From assembly GCA_035566895.1 (NCBI GenBank), contig DATMQA010000038.1, positions 1 through 45,562 of the forward strand: DNA of 45,562 nucleotides. Reading direction: 5' to 3'. A program made the position numbers and the translations under genes. Below the pieces are notes generated by a model, which saw nothing but the letters and a program-made list of their open reading frames with translations, was not told the DNA's origin and did no database searches. This DNA is from DATMQA01 sp035566895 (GTDB taxonomy: Bacteria; Verrucomicrobiota; Verrucomicrobiia; Limisphaerales; UBA8199). Positions within the stretch are counted from its first letter, which is position 1; every line of letters begins with the position of its first letter. This document shows, one piece after another, positions 26,544 to 35,820 of the stretch.

Positions 26544-27350
26544 ATGAAATGCGCCTTCGCTCTCCTGCTGGCCTCGGCAGTTTTCCCTGGCCTCCTGACC
26601 CAAACCCAGGCCCAGCCGGCGCCGCTCATCCACGGCCATGCCCATAACGATTACGAGCACCAGCGCCCGCTTTTCGACGCGCTCGACCGCGGCTTCTGCA
26701 GCGTCGAAGCCGACATCTACCTGGTGGAGGGCCAATTCCTCGTCGCTCACGACCGATGGCAGTGCAAACCCGAACGCACGCTCCAGGCCCTTTACCTCGA
26801 CCCGCTGCGCGAACTCGTCCGGAAGAACGGGGGCCACGTTTATCCGAACGGTCCCGACTTCACTCTCCTCATCGAATTCAAAGGGGACTGGCAGACCAGT
26901 TACCCGGTGCTGCGCGACGTGCTTAAGCAGTACGCGTCGATGCTCACGGTCTTTCGCGACGACAAGAAGGAAACCAACGCGATCACCGTCATCATCACCG
27001 GCCATCGCTCTCGAGAGATGTTCGCCGGTGAATCCGTTCGCTACGCCGCTCTCGACGGCGACCTCCCGGATTTGGAGACCCGTGATTCGGCGAATCTGAT
27101 CCCCTGGATCAGCAGCAATTGGTCTCAATCATTCAAATGGCGCGGCAACGGTCCGATTCCTGACGCCGAAAAGGCCAAACTCAAGGAGATCGTTACCAAA
27201 GCCCACGAGCAAGGCCGCAAGGTCCGTTTCTGGGGCGCGCCCGACAAACCCGCCTTCTGGACCGAACTCCTGGCCGACGAGGTGGACCTGATCAACACCG
27301 ATGACCTGCCCGGCCTGCAACAGCTCTTTGCCGCACGCGAGCACAAATGA
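26544..27350 (+). CDS. Secreted PI-PLC/glycerophosphodiester phosphodiesterase-like protein
   Basis: The 268-residue product has a signal peptide (KCAFALLLASAVFPGLL to TQAQ) followed by HGHAHNDYEHQRPLFDALDR and CSVEADIYLVEG, then LVAHDRW. This is the pattern of the GDPD/PI-PLC TIM barrel: a first His, an E-x-D metal pair and a second His. It is close in layout to proteins annotated as phosphatidylinositol-specific phospholipase C/GDPD family. It probably acts on phosphodiesters outside the cytoplasm. The ATG at 26544 is preferred over a TTG at 26538. Confidence 0.8.
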   Translation: MKCAFALLLASAVFPGLLTQTQAQPAPLIHGHAHNDYEHQRPLFDALDRGFCSVEADIYLVEGQFLVAHDRWQCKPERTLQALYLDPLRELVRKNGGHVYPNGPDFTLLIEFKGDWQTSYPVLRDVLKQYASMLTVFRDDKKETNAITVIITGHRSREMFAGESVRYAALDGDLPDLETRDSANLIPWISSNWSQSFKWRGNGPIPDAEKAKLKEIVTKAHEQGRKVRFWGAPDKPAFWTELLADEVDLINTDDLPGLQQLFAAREHK

Positions 27351-27364
27351 GTGCGAATGTGATA

Positions 27365-27452
27365 AGTGACGGGTGGCGGGTGACGAACCGAAGCAGCTCT
27401 ACGCAAGGTCTCGCTACCTTCACATTTCACCTTTCAGTCGTCACCCGTCACT
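27365..27452. repeat. Inverted repeat with GTGACGG heptamer arms
   Basis: The left arm reads GTGACGG GTGGCGG GTGACGA (27366-27386) and the right arm has its complement, TCGTCACCCGTCACT, at 27438-27452. AGTGACGGGTG and CACCCGTCACT are exact complements. It fills the gap between the phosphodiesterase stop and the kinase start, ending 6 bp before the kinase ATG. A related heptamer tract occurs at 38600-38626. Confidence 0.6.
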
Positions 27453-27458
27453 AGGCCC

Positions 27459-28712
27459 ATGGCTTCCAAATCCAGCTTCCTCGATAAAGTCCTCGGCCGT
27501 ATCGCCCGGCTCGACACCGAAGGCCTGCAGAATGTCGTGCAACGCCTCGTCCGCGAACGTTCCTTCCTCGAAACCCTCTTCAACACCATCGAAGACGGCG
27601 TGCTGGTGGTCGATGAAAACGGACGCATCCTTTACTTTAACCAGGCCGTGACTCGGCTCCTCGGCTTGCAACCCAATGTCGAAGGCCAGCCCATTACCGA
27701 CTTCATCCCCGAAGCCGAGTGGGAGAAGATCGCCCGCCTCGATAATACCGGTGGTCAGGGCGCCGTCCGCCACGAATTCGAGGTTCATTTCCCGCGCCCG
27801 CGTTTTCTCCGCCTCTATGCCGCTCCTCTGGATGGCCAGGCCACCGGCAGCAGCGGCGTCGCGCTCATCCTTCACGACGCCACCGAAGCCCGCCAGCAAA
27901 CCTTCGAGGCGATCGAAAGCGAGCGCGTCCAGGCCCTCACGCTCCTGGCCGCCAGCGTCGCCCACGAAATCGGCAACCCTCTCAACGCCCTGCACATCCA
28001 TCTCCAGCTCATGGACCGCGAGGTGCGCAAACTTAAGGGCCTGCACCATCCTTCGTCCGGCCCCGTCTCCACCGGACGCCGCCCCCGCTCCCAGGCCCTT
28101 AACGCGGAAAGCGACACCGCCGAAGTCGCCCGCAAGCTCGAGCAGTTCCTCAGCGTCGCCAAAGGCGAGATCAACCGGCTCGACTACATCGTCACTCAGT
28201 TCCTCCAGGCCATTCGCCCCACCCCGCCCCAGATCAAGCCAGGCTCCCTTAACGAGGTCGTCCTCAAAACCCTCGACCTGCTGGAACCCGAGCTGGAGGC
28301 GCGCGGGTTGCACGTCAAAACCCGCCTTGCCCGCCAGTTGCCCGCCACTCCCATTGACTCGCTCCAAATTCAGCAGGTCCTGGTCAACCTCATCCGCAAC
28401 GCCATGCAGGCCATGACCAGGCCCGGGACGCTTTCCTTGCAAACCGGCGAGGGTTCCGACGGCGTCTGGGTCAGTGTCGCCGACACCGGCGGCGGCATTC
28501 CCCCGGACCAGCTCAACCGCATCTTCGAACCCTTCTACACCACAAAGAAGAAAGGCTCGGGGCTGGGCCTGATGATTGTGCAGCGCATCGTCCGCGCCCA
28601 CGGCGGACGCATCGAACTGGAAAGCCAGGTCGGTCGCGGCACCACCTTCCGCATCTGGCTGCCTCTGCACGAGCGCAAACCCAGGCTGCTTGAAGCCCCG
28701 ATGCACGACTGA
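27459..28712 (+). CDS. PAS-domain sensor histidine kinase, NtrB-like
   Basis: A soluble 417-residue kinase without membrane segments. A PAS domain (about 30-140, FNTIEDGVLVVDENGRILYF) is followed by a dimerisation/phosphoacceptor helix with His169 in ASVAHEIGNPLNALHIHL, then an ATPase domain with N box LVNLIRNAMQAM, G1 DTGGGIPPDQ, F box FEPFYTTKK and G2 GSGLGL. An insertion at about 195-220 (SSGPVSTGRRPRSQAL) lies between the HisKA helices. It is followed after 226 bp by an NtrC-type regulator, which is its probable partner. The cytoplasmic location suggests sensing of an internal signal. Confidence 0.93.
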   Translation: MASKSSFLDKVLGRIARLDTEGLQNVVQRLVRERSFLETLFNTIEDGVLVVDENGRILYFNQAVTRLLGLQPNVEGQPITDFIPEAEWEKIARLDNTGGQGAVRHEFEVHFPRPRFLRLYAAPLDGQATGSSGVALILHDATEARQQTFEAIESERVQALTLLAASVAHEIGNPLNALHIHLQLMDREVRKLKGLHHPSSGPVSTGRRPRSQALNAESDTAEVARKLEQFLSVAKGEINRLDYIVTQFLQAIRPTPPQIKPGSLNEVVLKTLDLLEPELEARGLHVKTRLARQLPATPIDSLQIQQVLVNLIRNAMQAMTRPGTLSLQTGEGSDGVWVSVADTGGGIPPDQLNRIFEPFYTTKKKGSGLGLMIVQRIVRAHGGRIELESQVGRGTTFRIWLPLHERKPRLLEAPMHD

Positions 28713-28938
28713 CCCCCAGCGTCCCGGCTGCAAATTCCAAGGCGCCTTCTTTGCGTCTTCGCCTCTTCCCTGTTAATCCCTCTTCACGCAGAAACGGTGC
28801 GCCAATCCCATTAGTCCACTAATCCAACAACCCCAGTCATCCACCCACATTCGCCATTTCAAATTGCCAGTTGTTTAAGCCCAGTGCGGCCATTAACCTC
28901 CAACCTCAAACCGGCAGCCTCAAACTGCGGGCTTGGAA

Positions 28939-30306
28939 ATGACTCCGACGCTTCTAATTGTCGATGACGAGAAAACGCAGCGCGAAGGCCTCCGCGCCGC
29001 GCTCGAAGACCATTTCGACGTTTACATTGCCGAAGACGCCAAAACCGCCGCCGACCTCCTCGAACGCGAGCACTTCGACGTCTTGCTCACTGATTTCCGC
29101 CTCCCCTCAGAGGACGGCATGAAACTCATCGCCCGGGCCAAGTCCCTTTCCCAGCCGCCCGTGTGCATCCTCATGACCGCTTACGGCTCCGAGGAACTGG
29201 CCGTCGAGGCGATGAAACGCGGCGCCGACGATTACATTCCCAAGGCCAAGCTCCAAATCGATGAGCTGGAGATGCGCATCCGGCGCGCCCTCCGCCATCA
29301 AAACCTCGAAACCGAAAACGTCGCTCTCCACCAGCGGCTCGACTCGAAGTTTCGCATGGAGAACCTCATCGGGGAATCCTCGGCCATGAAGGCGGTGTTC
29401 GATATGGTCCGGCAGGTCGCCCCGCTGCATACCACCGTGCTTTTGGAAGGTGAGAGCGGCACCGGCAAGGAACTGGTGGCCAAGATCATCCACCAGCTCA
29501 GCCCGCGCGCCCAACAACCAATGGTCACCGTCCATTGCGCCGCCCTGGCGCCCACGCTGCTCGAGAGTGAACTCTTCGGCCATGAAAAGGGGGCTTTCAC
29601 CGGCGCTAATGAGCGGCGCATCGGCTATTTCGAAGCGGCCCAGGGCGGCACGCTCTTCCTGGATGAAATCGGCGAGATTGACACCTCGACCCAGGTCAAG
29701 CTGCTCCGGTTTCTGGGCGAACGCACTTTCCAACGCGTCGGCTCGAACAAAACCCTCACCGCCGACGTGCGCCTCGTTGCCGCCACTAACAAGAGCCTCG
29801 AAGCCCTCGTGCAGGCAGGCTCCTTCCGTGAGGACCTCTTTTACCGTCTCAACGTCGTGCCGATCGAGCTGCCGCCCCTCCGCGAGAGGTTCGAAGACAT
29901 CCCCCTCCTGGCCAAGGCGTTTCTCGACCAGTTCGCCCGGGAACACGGCAAGGAAATCACCGGTTTCACCAATGAAGTCTCGGAGCTGCTCCTTCGTTAC
30001 CCGTGGCCCGGCAACGTGCGCGAACTCCGCACTGCCATCGAGCACGCGGTCGCCCTCTGTCGTGGCGACAAAATCACCGCCCGCGATCTGCCGCTGAAAG
30101 TCCGCACGGCCCCGATACCGGCCGGGATGGACCCGCGCCGTCTCCTGGCTCGCAATAATCTCACCGTCCAGGAGGCCGAAAAAGAACTCATCATCCGCGC
30201 CTTGAAAGACTCCCAGGGAATCCGCACACTGGCGGCGAAAAAACTCGGCATGAGCCGCCGCACGCTCCATCGTAAAATCCACGAATACCACCTCGAAGAA
30301 TCCTGA
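28939..30306 (+). CDS. Sigma-54-dependent response regulator, NtrC family
   Basis: Residues 1-120 are a receiver domain with the acidic pair DDE and phospho-acceptor Asp52 in LLTDFRLP. The central AAA+ domain has Walker A GESGTGKE, the sigma-54 contact loop GAFTGA, Walker B GGTLFLDEIGE and an Arg-finger region FREDLFYRLNV. The C-terminus carries a Fis-type helix-turn-helix (IRTLAAKKLGMSRRTLHRKI). It therefore activates sigma-54 promoters after phosphorylation, presumably by the upstream kinase. ATG at 28939 is chosen; a TTG at 28933 would add two residues. The gap before it (28713-28938) shows low-complexity CA-rich sequence and no gene. Confidence 0.95.
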   Translation: MTPTLLIVDDEKTQREGLRAALEDHFDVYIAEDAKTAADLLEREHFDVLLTDFRLPSEDGMKLIARAKSLSQPPVCILMTAYGSEELAVEAMKRGADDYIPKAKLQIDELEMRIRRALRHQNLETENVALHQRLDSKFRMENLIGESSAMKAVFDMVRQVAPLHTTVLLEGESGTGKELVAKIIHQLSPRAQQPMVTVHCAALAPTLLESELFGHEKGAFTGANERRIGYFEAAQGGTLFLDEIGEIDTSTQVKLLRFLGERTFQRVGSNKTLTADVRLVAATNKSLEALVQAGSFREDLFYRLNVVPIELPPLRERFEDIPLLAKAFLDQFAREHGKEITGFTNEVSELLLRYPWPGNVRELRTAIEHAVALCRGDKITARDLPLKVRTAPIPAGMDPRRLLARNNLTVQEAEKELIIRALKDSQGIRTLAAKKLGMSRRTLHRKIHEYHLEES

Positions 30307-30312
30307 ACCACT

Positions 30313-32124
30313 ATGGCTTCCCTCCAAAATTTCATCCACCGCCTCGAAGTCGGCGGCGGCATGCGCTACGCCCGGACAGGCCTGGCCATCCTCGCCCTGG
30401 CCATGTTCACGGTTGGCTACAACTGGCGCGCTTATCGCAATATGTCCTCCCAGGAAGCCATGGATACCGCGCAACTCGCCCGCAATATCGCCGAAGGCAA
30501 GGGCTACTCCACTCTCTACATCCGGCCCTTCAGTATCTACCTGGTTAAACGGTGCAATCCGTCGGCCCGCGACTCCAATGGCAATCCCGACCCTGCTCGC
30601 CTCAAAACTAATCATCCCGATGTTACTAACCCGCCTCTTTATCCCCTCATCCTGGCCGGCCTGATGAAAATCTTGCCGTTCCATTATCCCGTGGACATCA
30701 CCCATCCCTTTTGGAGCCAGGACGGGCGTTTCTTCCGTTACGAACCTGATTTTCTGATCGCCCTTTTCAACCAATTGCTCTTTTTCGCTGTCATTATTCT
30801 CACCTTTTTTCTCGCCCGAAACCTGTTCGAGACCAAAGTCGCCTGGCTTTCTGCCCTCTTGCTGCTGGGCACCGAAATCTTCTGGCGGTTTAGCGTCTCC
30901 GGCCTCTCCACGATGCTCGTGCTGCTCATCTTCACCGCGCTGGCTTGCTCCCTCACCCTCCTCGAAGCTGAAACCCGCGAACCCAAATGGGGGCAAATCG
31001 GCATTTTTATCCTCGCCGGAGTCGCCGGGTTGCTGGTCGGCCTGGGTGGCCTCACCCGCTACGCCTTCGGCTGGCTCATCCTCCCGGTCTTGTTCTTCCT
31101 TGTCCTGGTCACCGGCCGCCAACGCTTCGTTCTATGCCTGACCGCGTTCCTGACCTTCGCCGTCGTCCTCACCCCGTGGATCCTGCGTAATTTCCATGCC
31201 AGCGGCGCCCCCTTTGGCACTGCCACCTACGCCCTTTACGAGAACACCGCCCTCTTTCCCGAACATCATCTGCAACGCTCAATCGAACCCGACCTCTCCC
31301 ACTTCGCCCTCAACGCTTTCTGGCAAAAACTTATCGGCAACCTTCGCCACCTGGTCCAAAATGACCTCCCCAAACTCGGCGGCAGTTGGGTCAGTTCCTT
31401 TTTCCTGGTTGGCCTCCTGGTCTCGTTCCGCAACCCCGCTATCCGGCGCGTGCGTTATTTCCTGCTTTCCTGCCTCATTGTCCTCGTAATCGTCCAGGCT
31501 CTCGGTCGGACCCAATTCTCCGAAGACACCCCCGAAATCAACTCTGAAAACCTCCTCGTCCTGCTGGCCCCCGTCGTCCTCGTTTACGGCGTCAGTTTCT
31601 TCTATCTCTTGCTTGACGAATTGCGCGTGCCCTTCCACGAAGTCCGCTACTTTATTATCGGGGCCTTTAGCGCCCTGACCTGCCTGCCGCTGGTGCTGGT
31701 CTTTCTGCCCCCCAAAACCAGCCCCATCGCCTACCCCCCTTATTTTCCTCCCATCGTTCAGAGCGTCGCCGGCTGGGTCGCCGAAAACGAATTGACCATG
31801 AGCGATGTCCCCTGGGCCATGGCCTGGTACGGCCACCGCCAGTCGGTGTGGCTTACTTTGAATGCTCAGTCCGATTTCTTCGCCATCAACGATTACCAAA
31901 AACCCATTGTTGGCCTTTACCTCACCCAACGCACTCTCGACAGCCCCTTCTATTCCCACTGGCTCGTTGGTGACGAGAAAACCTGGGGCGGTCTCTGTCT
32001 TGGTTACTATACCCATGGCGAACCGCCGGGCACCTTTCCACTGCACAAAGTCGCCCCCTGGCCGGCAGATTTCGGCCAACTCTTTTTCGCCGACTGGGAG
32101 CGTTGGCGCAAACCCAACCCGTGA
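30313..32124 (+). CDS. GT-C-type membrane glycosyltransferase (ArnT/PMT-like), putative
   Basis: The 603-residue product has a first transmembrane helix at about 23-40 and around ten more. The first large periplasmic loop begins YNWRAYRNMSSQEAMDTAQL and ARNIAEGKGYST, and contains the acidic residue and R-N-L-GxG pattern seen in family 39/83-type dolichyl- or polyprenyl-phosphate glycosyltransferases. A second extracytoplasmic domain of about 120 residues closes the protein. The donor and acceptor are unknown. It starts 6 bp after the NtrC-like gene, so it is likely in its operon. A role in envelope glycosylation under the control of that regulator is an inference. Confidence 0.7.
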   Translation: MASLQNFIHRLEVGGGMRYARTGLAILALAMFTVGYNWRAYRNMSSQEAMDTAQLARNIAEGKGYSTLYIRPFSIYLVKRCNPSARDSNGNPDPARLKTNHPDVTNPPLYPLILAGLMKILPFHYPVDITHPFWSQDGRFFRYEPDFLIALFNQLLFFAVIILTFFLARNLFETKVAWLSALLLLGTEIFWRFSVSGLSTMLVLLIFTALACSLTLLEAETREPKWGQIGIFILAGVAGLLVGLGGLTRYAFGWLILPVLFFLVLVTGRQRFVLCLTAFLTFAVVLTPWILRNFHASGAPFGTATYALYENTALFPEHHLQRSIEPDLSHFALNAFWQKLIGNLRHLVQNDLPKLGGSWVSSFFLVGLLVSFRNPAIRRVRYFLLSCLIVLVIVQALGRTQFSEDTPEINSENLLVLLAPVVLVYGVSFFYLLLDELRVPFHEVRYFIIGAFSALTCLPLVLVFLPPKTSPIAYPPYFPPIVQSVAGWVAENELTMSDVPWAMAWYGHRQSVWLTLNAQSDFFAINDYQKPIVGLYLTQRTLDSPFYSHWLVGDEKTWGGLCLGYYTHGEPPGTFPLHKVAPWPADFGQLFFADWERWRKPNP

Positions 32125-32273
32125 GCACTTTAGCCGGACGCGAGGCTCAGATTTTGCAAAATAATGTCTCACGCATCTGGGTATTTATCGTTTGCGTAAT
32201 TTTTTTGAAAATTTCCTTGCTCCCCAATATGTAGCGGTTAAGGTTGGAGTGTTCCCCTACTAATGGGGTTTAT

Positions 32274-32311
32274 TTGGGCCTCGAGGAGAGGCCCAATTGT
32301 TTCAGGAAACA
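32274..32311 (+). promoter_or_regulatory. Hairpin pair in the leader of the ribonucleotide reductase gene
   Basis: TTGGGCCTC (32274-32282) and GAGGCCCAA (32288-32296) form a perfect 9-bp stem with a 5-nt loop. A second small hairpin, TGTTTC-AG-GAAACA, follows at 32298-32311. A weaker CCCC/GGGG hairpin lies just upstream at about 32254-32268. They lie in the 278-bp gap before nrdJ and may terminate transcription from upstream or regulate nrdJ. I looked for the conserved B12 box of a cobalamin riboswitch and did not see one. Confidence 0.45.
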
Positions 32312-32402
32312 GGAAAGTTTTTGATAAGACTAAAATGCGGATGTTCCTTCTCTTGAGGGTCGGCCCGGGGACCATCCAGCGCAATCGTATTGAAAGGACA
32401 CC

Positions 32403-35400
32403 ATGATTGACGTTAGCGAAGAAGTCGTTCACCAGAGCCGGCGTCGGACCGCAACTCTTCCCCCCACGCGCACTGTCAAACGCAACGGAACCTCGCCCAG
32501 AAAAACTTTGACCCTTGAACGAGTGTTCAGCGACCCCAAGGTCTCTCCCTTCGACCAGATCGAATGGGAGCGGCGCACCGCCGAAATCACCGATGACGCC
32601 GGCAAGGTCATCTTCAAACAGGAAAACGTCGAGGTGCCCAAATCCTGGTCCTTACTCGCTACCAAAGTCGTCGTCTCCAAATACTTCTACGGCGAGCAAG
32701 GCACGCCCGAGCGCGAGACTTCCGTCCGCCAGCTCATTCACCGCATTTGCCGCACCATCGCCGATTGGGGCGTCAAAGACGGCTATTTCACAAAAGCCGA
32801 CGGCGAGGTGTTCTGCGATGAGTTGACCTGGCTCTGCGTCAACCAGTTTGGCGCCTTCAATTCTCCTGTCTGGTTCAACGTCGGTCTCTTCCACCAATAT
32901 GCCGTCGGCAATCAGTCCAGCCGTGGCAATTGGTTTTACAATCGCAAGACCGCCCAGGCCGAACGCGGCCTCACCCAATACGAATATCCCCAGTGCAGCG
33001 CCTGCTTCATCCAGTCCGTCGATGATAACATGGAGTCCATCATGCACCTCGCCCACAGCGAGGCGATGCTCTTCAAGTTCGGCTCCGGCACCGGTACCGA
33101 CCTCTCCCCGCTCCGCTCCAGCAAGGAAAAACTCTCGGGTGGCGGGCGCCCCAGCGGCCCCCTCTCCTTCCTTAAGGTCTATGACCAGGTTGCCAATGTC
33201 GTCAAATCCGGCGGCAAAACCCGGCGCGCCGCCAAAATGAACACCCTGCGCGATTGGCATGGCGATATCGAGGAATTCATCGACGCCAAGCAGAAAGAAG
33301 AAAAAAAGGCCTGGGCCCTCATCGAACAGGGCTATGACGGTTCTTACAATGGCGAGGCTTATGGCAGCGTAATGTACCAGAACGAAAACCTTTCCGTCCG
33401 CGTCAGCGACGAGTTCATGCAGGCCGCCCTCGAAGGACGCCCGTGGTGGACTCGCTCCGTCACCACCGGCAAACCTCTGCATAAAAAGGACGCCGCCGCC
33501 CTGCTCACCAAAATCGCCGAAGGCACCTGGATTTGCGGCGATCCGGGCCTCCAATACGATGGTTCTATCCAGAAATGGCACACCTGCAAAGGCACCGAGC
33601 CGATTCACTCCACCAATCCCTGCTCGGAATACGTCTTCCTCAATAACACCGCCTGCAATCTGGCTTCCCTCAACTTGATGAAGTTCAAACGCGACGACGC
33701 CTCATTCGATATCGAACGATTCAAAGCCGCTGTCCGCGTCTTCATCACCGCCCAGGAAATCCTCGTCGATAACGCCAGCTATCCAACTCCTCCCATCGCC
33801 GTCAACTCCCATATCTTCCGCACCCTTGGCCTGGGTTACGCCAATCTCGGCTCCCTCATCATGAGCTACGGCTTGCCCTACGATTCCGATGAGGGCCGCG
33901 CCCTGGCCGGCGCTATCACCGCCATCATGACTGGTCATGCCTACGAACAATCGGCCGAAATCGCCACCGTCATGGGTCCTTTCAAGGGCTACCGCGACGC
34001 CCACTGCGACCATGTCTCCAAACCGCTCGTTCCTGACAATGTCGAATCCATGTTCGGCGTCATCCAACAGCATCGCGATGCCGTCGAAGCGATTCAGCCC
34101 AGCCAGGATTTCAATTACCTCAAGGACGAAGCCCGCAAAACCTGGGACGGCGCCCTGGAGCGCGGCAGGCAGGCCGGCTACCGCAACGCCCAGGTCACCG
34201 TCCTGGCCCCCACCGGCACAATCGCCTTTCTCATGGATTGCGACACCACCGGCATCGAACCTGACATTGCCCTGGTCAAATACAAACTGCTGGCCGGCGG
34301 CGGCATGCTCAAAATCGTCAATCGCACGGTTCCCGAGGGCCTCCGCCGCCTCGGCTACGACCCCGCGGACCTCGAACGCATCATCGCCCACATCGAGAAA
34401 TTTGACACTCTCGAGGACGTCGAAGAAAACGGCGCCACCGTCCAAAGCGGCTTGCGGCCCGAGCATCTCCCGGTCTTCGATTGCGCCTTCAGGCCTTATC
34501 GTGGCAAACGCAGCATCCAGTACCTCGCCCATCTCAAGATGATGGCCGCCGCCCAGCCCTTCATCAGCGGCGCCATCTCCAAAACCGTCAACATGCCCAA
34601 CGAATGCACCGTCCCGAATATTCGCGACGCCTATGTCCAGGCCTGGCGCATGGGCCTGAAATGCGTCGCCATCTATCGCGACGGCTCCAAACGCTCCCAG
34701 CCGCTCAACACCAAACGCACCAACGAAGGCGGCGACAAGTCCGCCCCTGCCGAACCCGCGGCCCTCGAAGCCCGCGTCAAAGAGCTGGAAGATGAAGTGG
34801 CCCGCCTCCGTGCCCAAGGCGACAAACCCTTGCGCCGCCGCCTCTCCGACACCCGCACTGCCATCACCCATAAGTTCGACATCGCCGGTCACGAAGGCTA
34901 TCTCACGGTGGGTTTGTTCGGCGACAAACAACCCGGCGAGCTCTTCATCACGATGGCCAAGGAAGGCTCCACCATCGGAGGCCTCATGGATGGCATCGGC
35001 ACTCTCACCAGCATGGCCCTCCAATACGGTGTCCCCCTCGAAGCCCTCGTCCGTAAATTCGCCCATGTCCGTTTCGAGCCTTCCGGCTTCACCAAAAACG
35101 CCGACATCCGCAATGCCGCCTCCATCACCGATTATGTCTTCCGTTGGATGGGCTTCCAGTTCATCCCCGGTTACCGCGAGGAGTACTCCCCCAACCGCAA
35201 TCAGCCCGAGTTGGCCATGCCCGGCCTCATGGAGGAAGTCAAAAAAAAAGTAAACCGGCCGGTTCCTGAGCTGCCTCTGGCCGAGGACAACGACCTGCTG
35301 GACGTCACCGCGGCCGACACCCAGCACCATGGCAACGGCCATGCGCCTCACGCCGCCAGCGATCGCACGATCAAATCCCTCAGCGATTCAGTCGCTCATT

Positions 35401-35504
35401 TCCAACTGGACGCCCCCACCTGCCCCAATTGCGGCCATGTCGCCGTCCGTAACGGCGCCTGTTACAAGTGCCTCAACTGCGGCGAGAGCCTCGGCTGCTC
35501 CTGA
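32403..35504 (+). CDS. nrdJ: Adenosylcobalamin-dependent (class II) ribonucleotide reductase
   Basis: This enzyme makes deoxyribonucleotides using a radical generated from coenzyme B12, without oxygen dependence. The 1033-residue product has the long NrdJ form: the first active-site Cys in YPQCSACFIQS, the phosphate-binding FGSGTGTDLSPLRSS, the NPCSEYVFLNNTACNLASLN segment with the thiyl-radical Cys and acid-base Glu, and PTGTIAFLMDCDTTGIEP. The last 90 residues hold a short Lys/Pro/Asp-rich linker and a CPNCG-x10-CYKCLNCG tail that should carry the redox-active or zinc-binding cysteines. ATG at 32403 has AGGA 4 nt upstream. No class I or III enzyme is seen in the window. Confidence 0.96.
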   Translation: MIDVSEEVVHQSRRRTATLPPTRTVKRNGTSPRKTLTLERVFSDPKVSPFDQIEWERRTAEITDDAGKVIFKQENVEVPKSWSLLATKVVVSKYFYGEQGTPERETSVRQLIHRICRTIADWGVKDGYFTKADGEVFCDELTWLCVNQFGAFNSPVWFNVGLFHQYAVGNQSSRGNWFYNRKTAQAERGLTQYEYPQCSACFIQSVDDNMESIMHLAHSEAMLFKFGSGTGTDLSPLRSSKEKLSGGGRPSGPLSFLKVYDQVANVVKSGGKTRRAAKMNTLRDWHGDIEEFIDAKQKEEKKAWALIEQGYDGSYNGEAYGSVMYQNENLSVRVSDEFMQAALEGRPWWTRSVTTGKPLHKKDAAALLTKIAEGTWICGDPGLQYDGSIQKWHTCKGTEPIHSTNPCSEYVFLNNTACNLASLNLMKFKRDDASFDIERFKAAVRVFITAQEILVDNASYPTPPIAVNSHIFRTLGLGYANLGSLIMSYGLPYDSDEGRALAGAITAIMTGHAYEQSAEIATVMGPFKGYRDAHCDHVSKPLVPDNVESMFGVIQQHRDAVEAIQPSQDFNYLKDEARKTWDGALERGRQAGYRNAQVTVLAPTGTIAFLMDCDTTGIEPDIALVKYKLLAGGGMLKIVNRTVPEGLRRLGYDPADLERIIAHIEKFDTLEDVEENGATVQSGLRPEHLPVFDCAFRPYRGKRSIQYLAHLKMMAAAQPFISGAISKTVNMPNECTVPNIRDAYVQAWRMGLKCVAIYRDGSKRSQPLNTKRTNEGGDKSAPAEPAALEARVKELEDEVARLRAQGDKPLRRRLSDTRTAITHKFDIAGHEGYLTVGLFGDKQPGELFITMAKEGSTIGGLMDGIGTLTSMALQYGVPLEALVRKFAHVRFEPSGFTKNADIRNAASITDYVFRWMGFQFIPGYREEYSPNRNQPELAMPGLMEEVKKKVNRPVPELPLAEDNDLLDVTAADTQHHGNGHAPHAASDRTIKSLSDSVAHFQLDAPTCPNCGHVAVRNGACYKCLNCGESLGCS

Positions 35505-35607
35505 AAGTTTCCCAGTCCAAGCGCCGAGCTCCTGCTCTGCTGGAAAACAATGCGGCGACGGAGTTGGTGCTTTGCGCTCCGGCCAGCCCGACAATACACA
35601 AGAAGGT

Positions 35608-35632
35608 CCGGGAAGCGGCCACTGCTTCCCGG
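35608..35632 (+). terminator. Hairpin downstream of nrdJ, probable terminator
   Basis: CCGGGAAGC (35608-35616) and GCTTCCCGG (35624-35632) form a perfect 9-bp stem around a 7-nt loop; GGT and ACC extend it with a one-base bulge. It is followed by a pyrimidine-rich ACTTTCTTTCCC. It lies 104 bp after the nrdJ stop. The rest of the 377-bp gap (35505-35881) shows no gene. Confidence 0.6.
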
Positions 35633-35804
35633 AACCGTACTTTCTTTCCCGGTGCCTTTTTGCTCAATGGGACAAAATGACCCTATTATGTGCCATTGAG
35701 GTGCGACATTGTGCGCCACTTTGTCCCATTTGTAACCCTGCGTATCGACTGTATTTTTGTCGTAATATGCTTATTGAAAGTAACTTAGCGTTCAACTGGC
35801 GGTT

Positions 35805-35820
35805 TTGGCATCGCGCAAGC
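35805..35820 (+). promoter_or_regulatory. Possible sigma-54 promoter for the Hsp20 genes
   Basis: TTGGCA at 35805-35810 and GC at 35819-35820 place GG and GC exactly 10 nt apart, as in sigma-54 promoters (TGGCAC-N5-TTGC). The -24 part matches well; the -12 part (AAGC instead of TTGC) is weak. It would start RNA about 50 nt before the Hsp20 ATG. An NtrC-type activator is encoded 5.5 kb upstream, but a link is not shown. Confidence 0.35.

Noticed and set aside
27441..28733. 430-codon minus-strand frame opposite the histidine kinase
   Set aside because: The kinase boxes on the plus strand are unmistakable, and the antisense product has no domain.
29107..31122. Long open frame of 671 codons on the minus strand
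   Set aside because: It lies entirely opposite the well-supported NtrC-like and glycosyltransferase genes, mirrors their codon usage, and its product is low-complexity Glu/Gly/Phe-rich without any domain.
32125..32402. Cobalamin riboswitch upstream of nrdJ
   Set aside because: I could not find the conserved B12 box or the expected length of leader; only simple hairpins are visible.
33702..35351. 549-codon minus-strand frame opposite nrdJ
   Set aside because: It is antisense to the conserved reductase and has no recognisable domain; GC-rich third positions explain the open frame.
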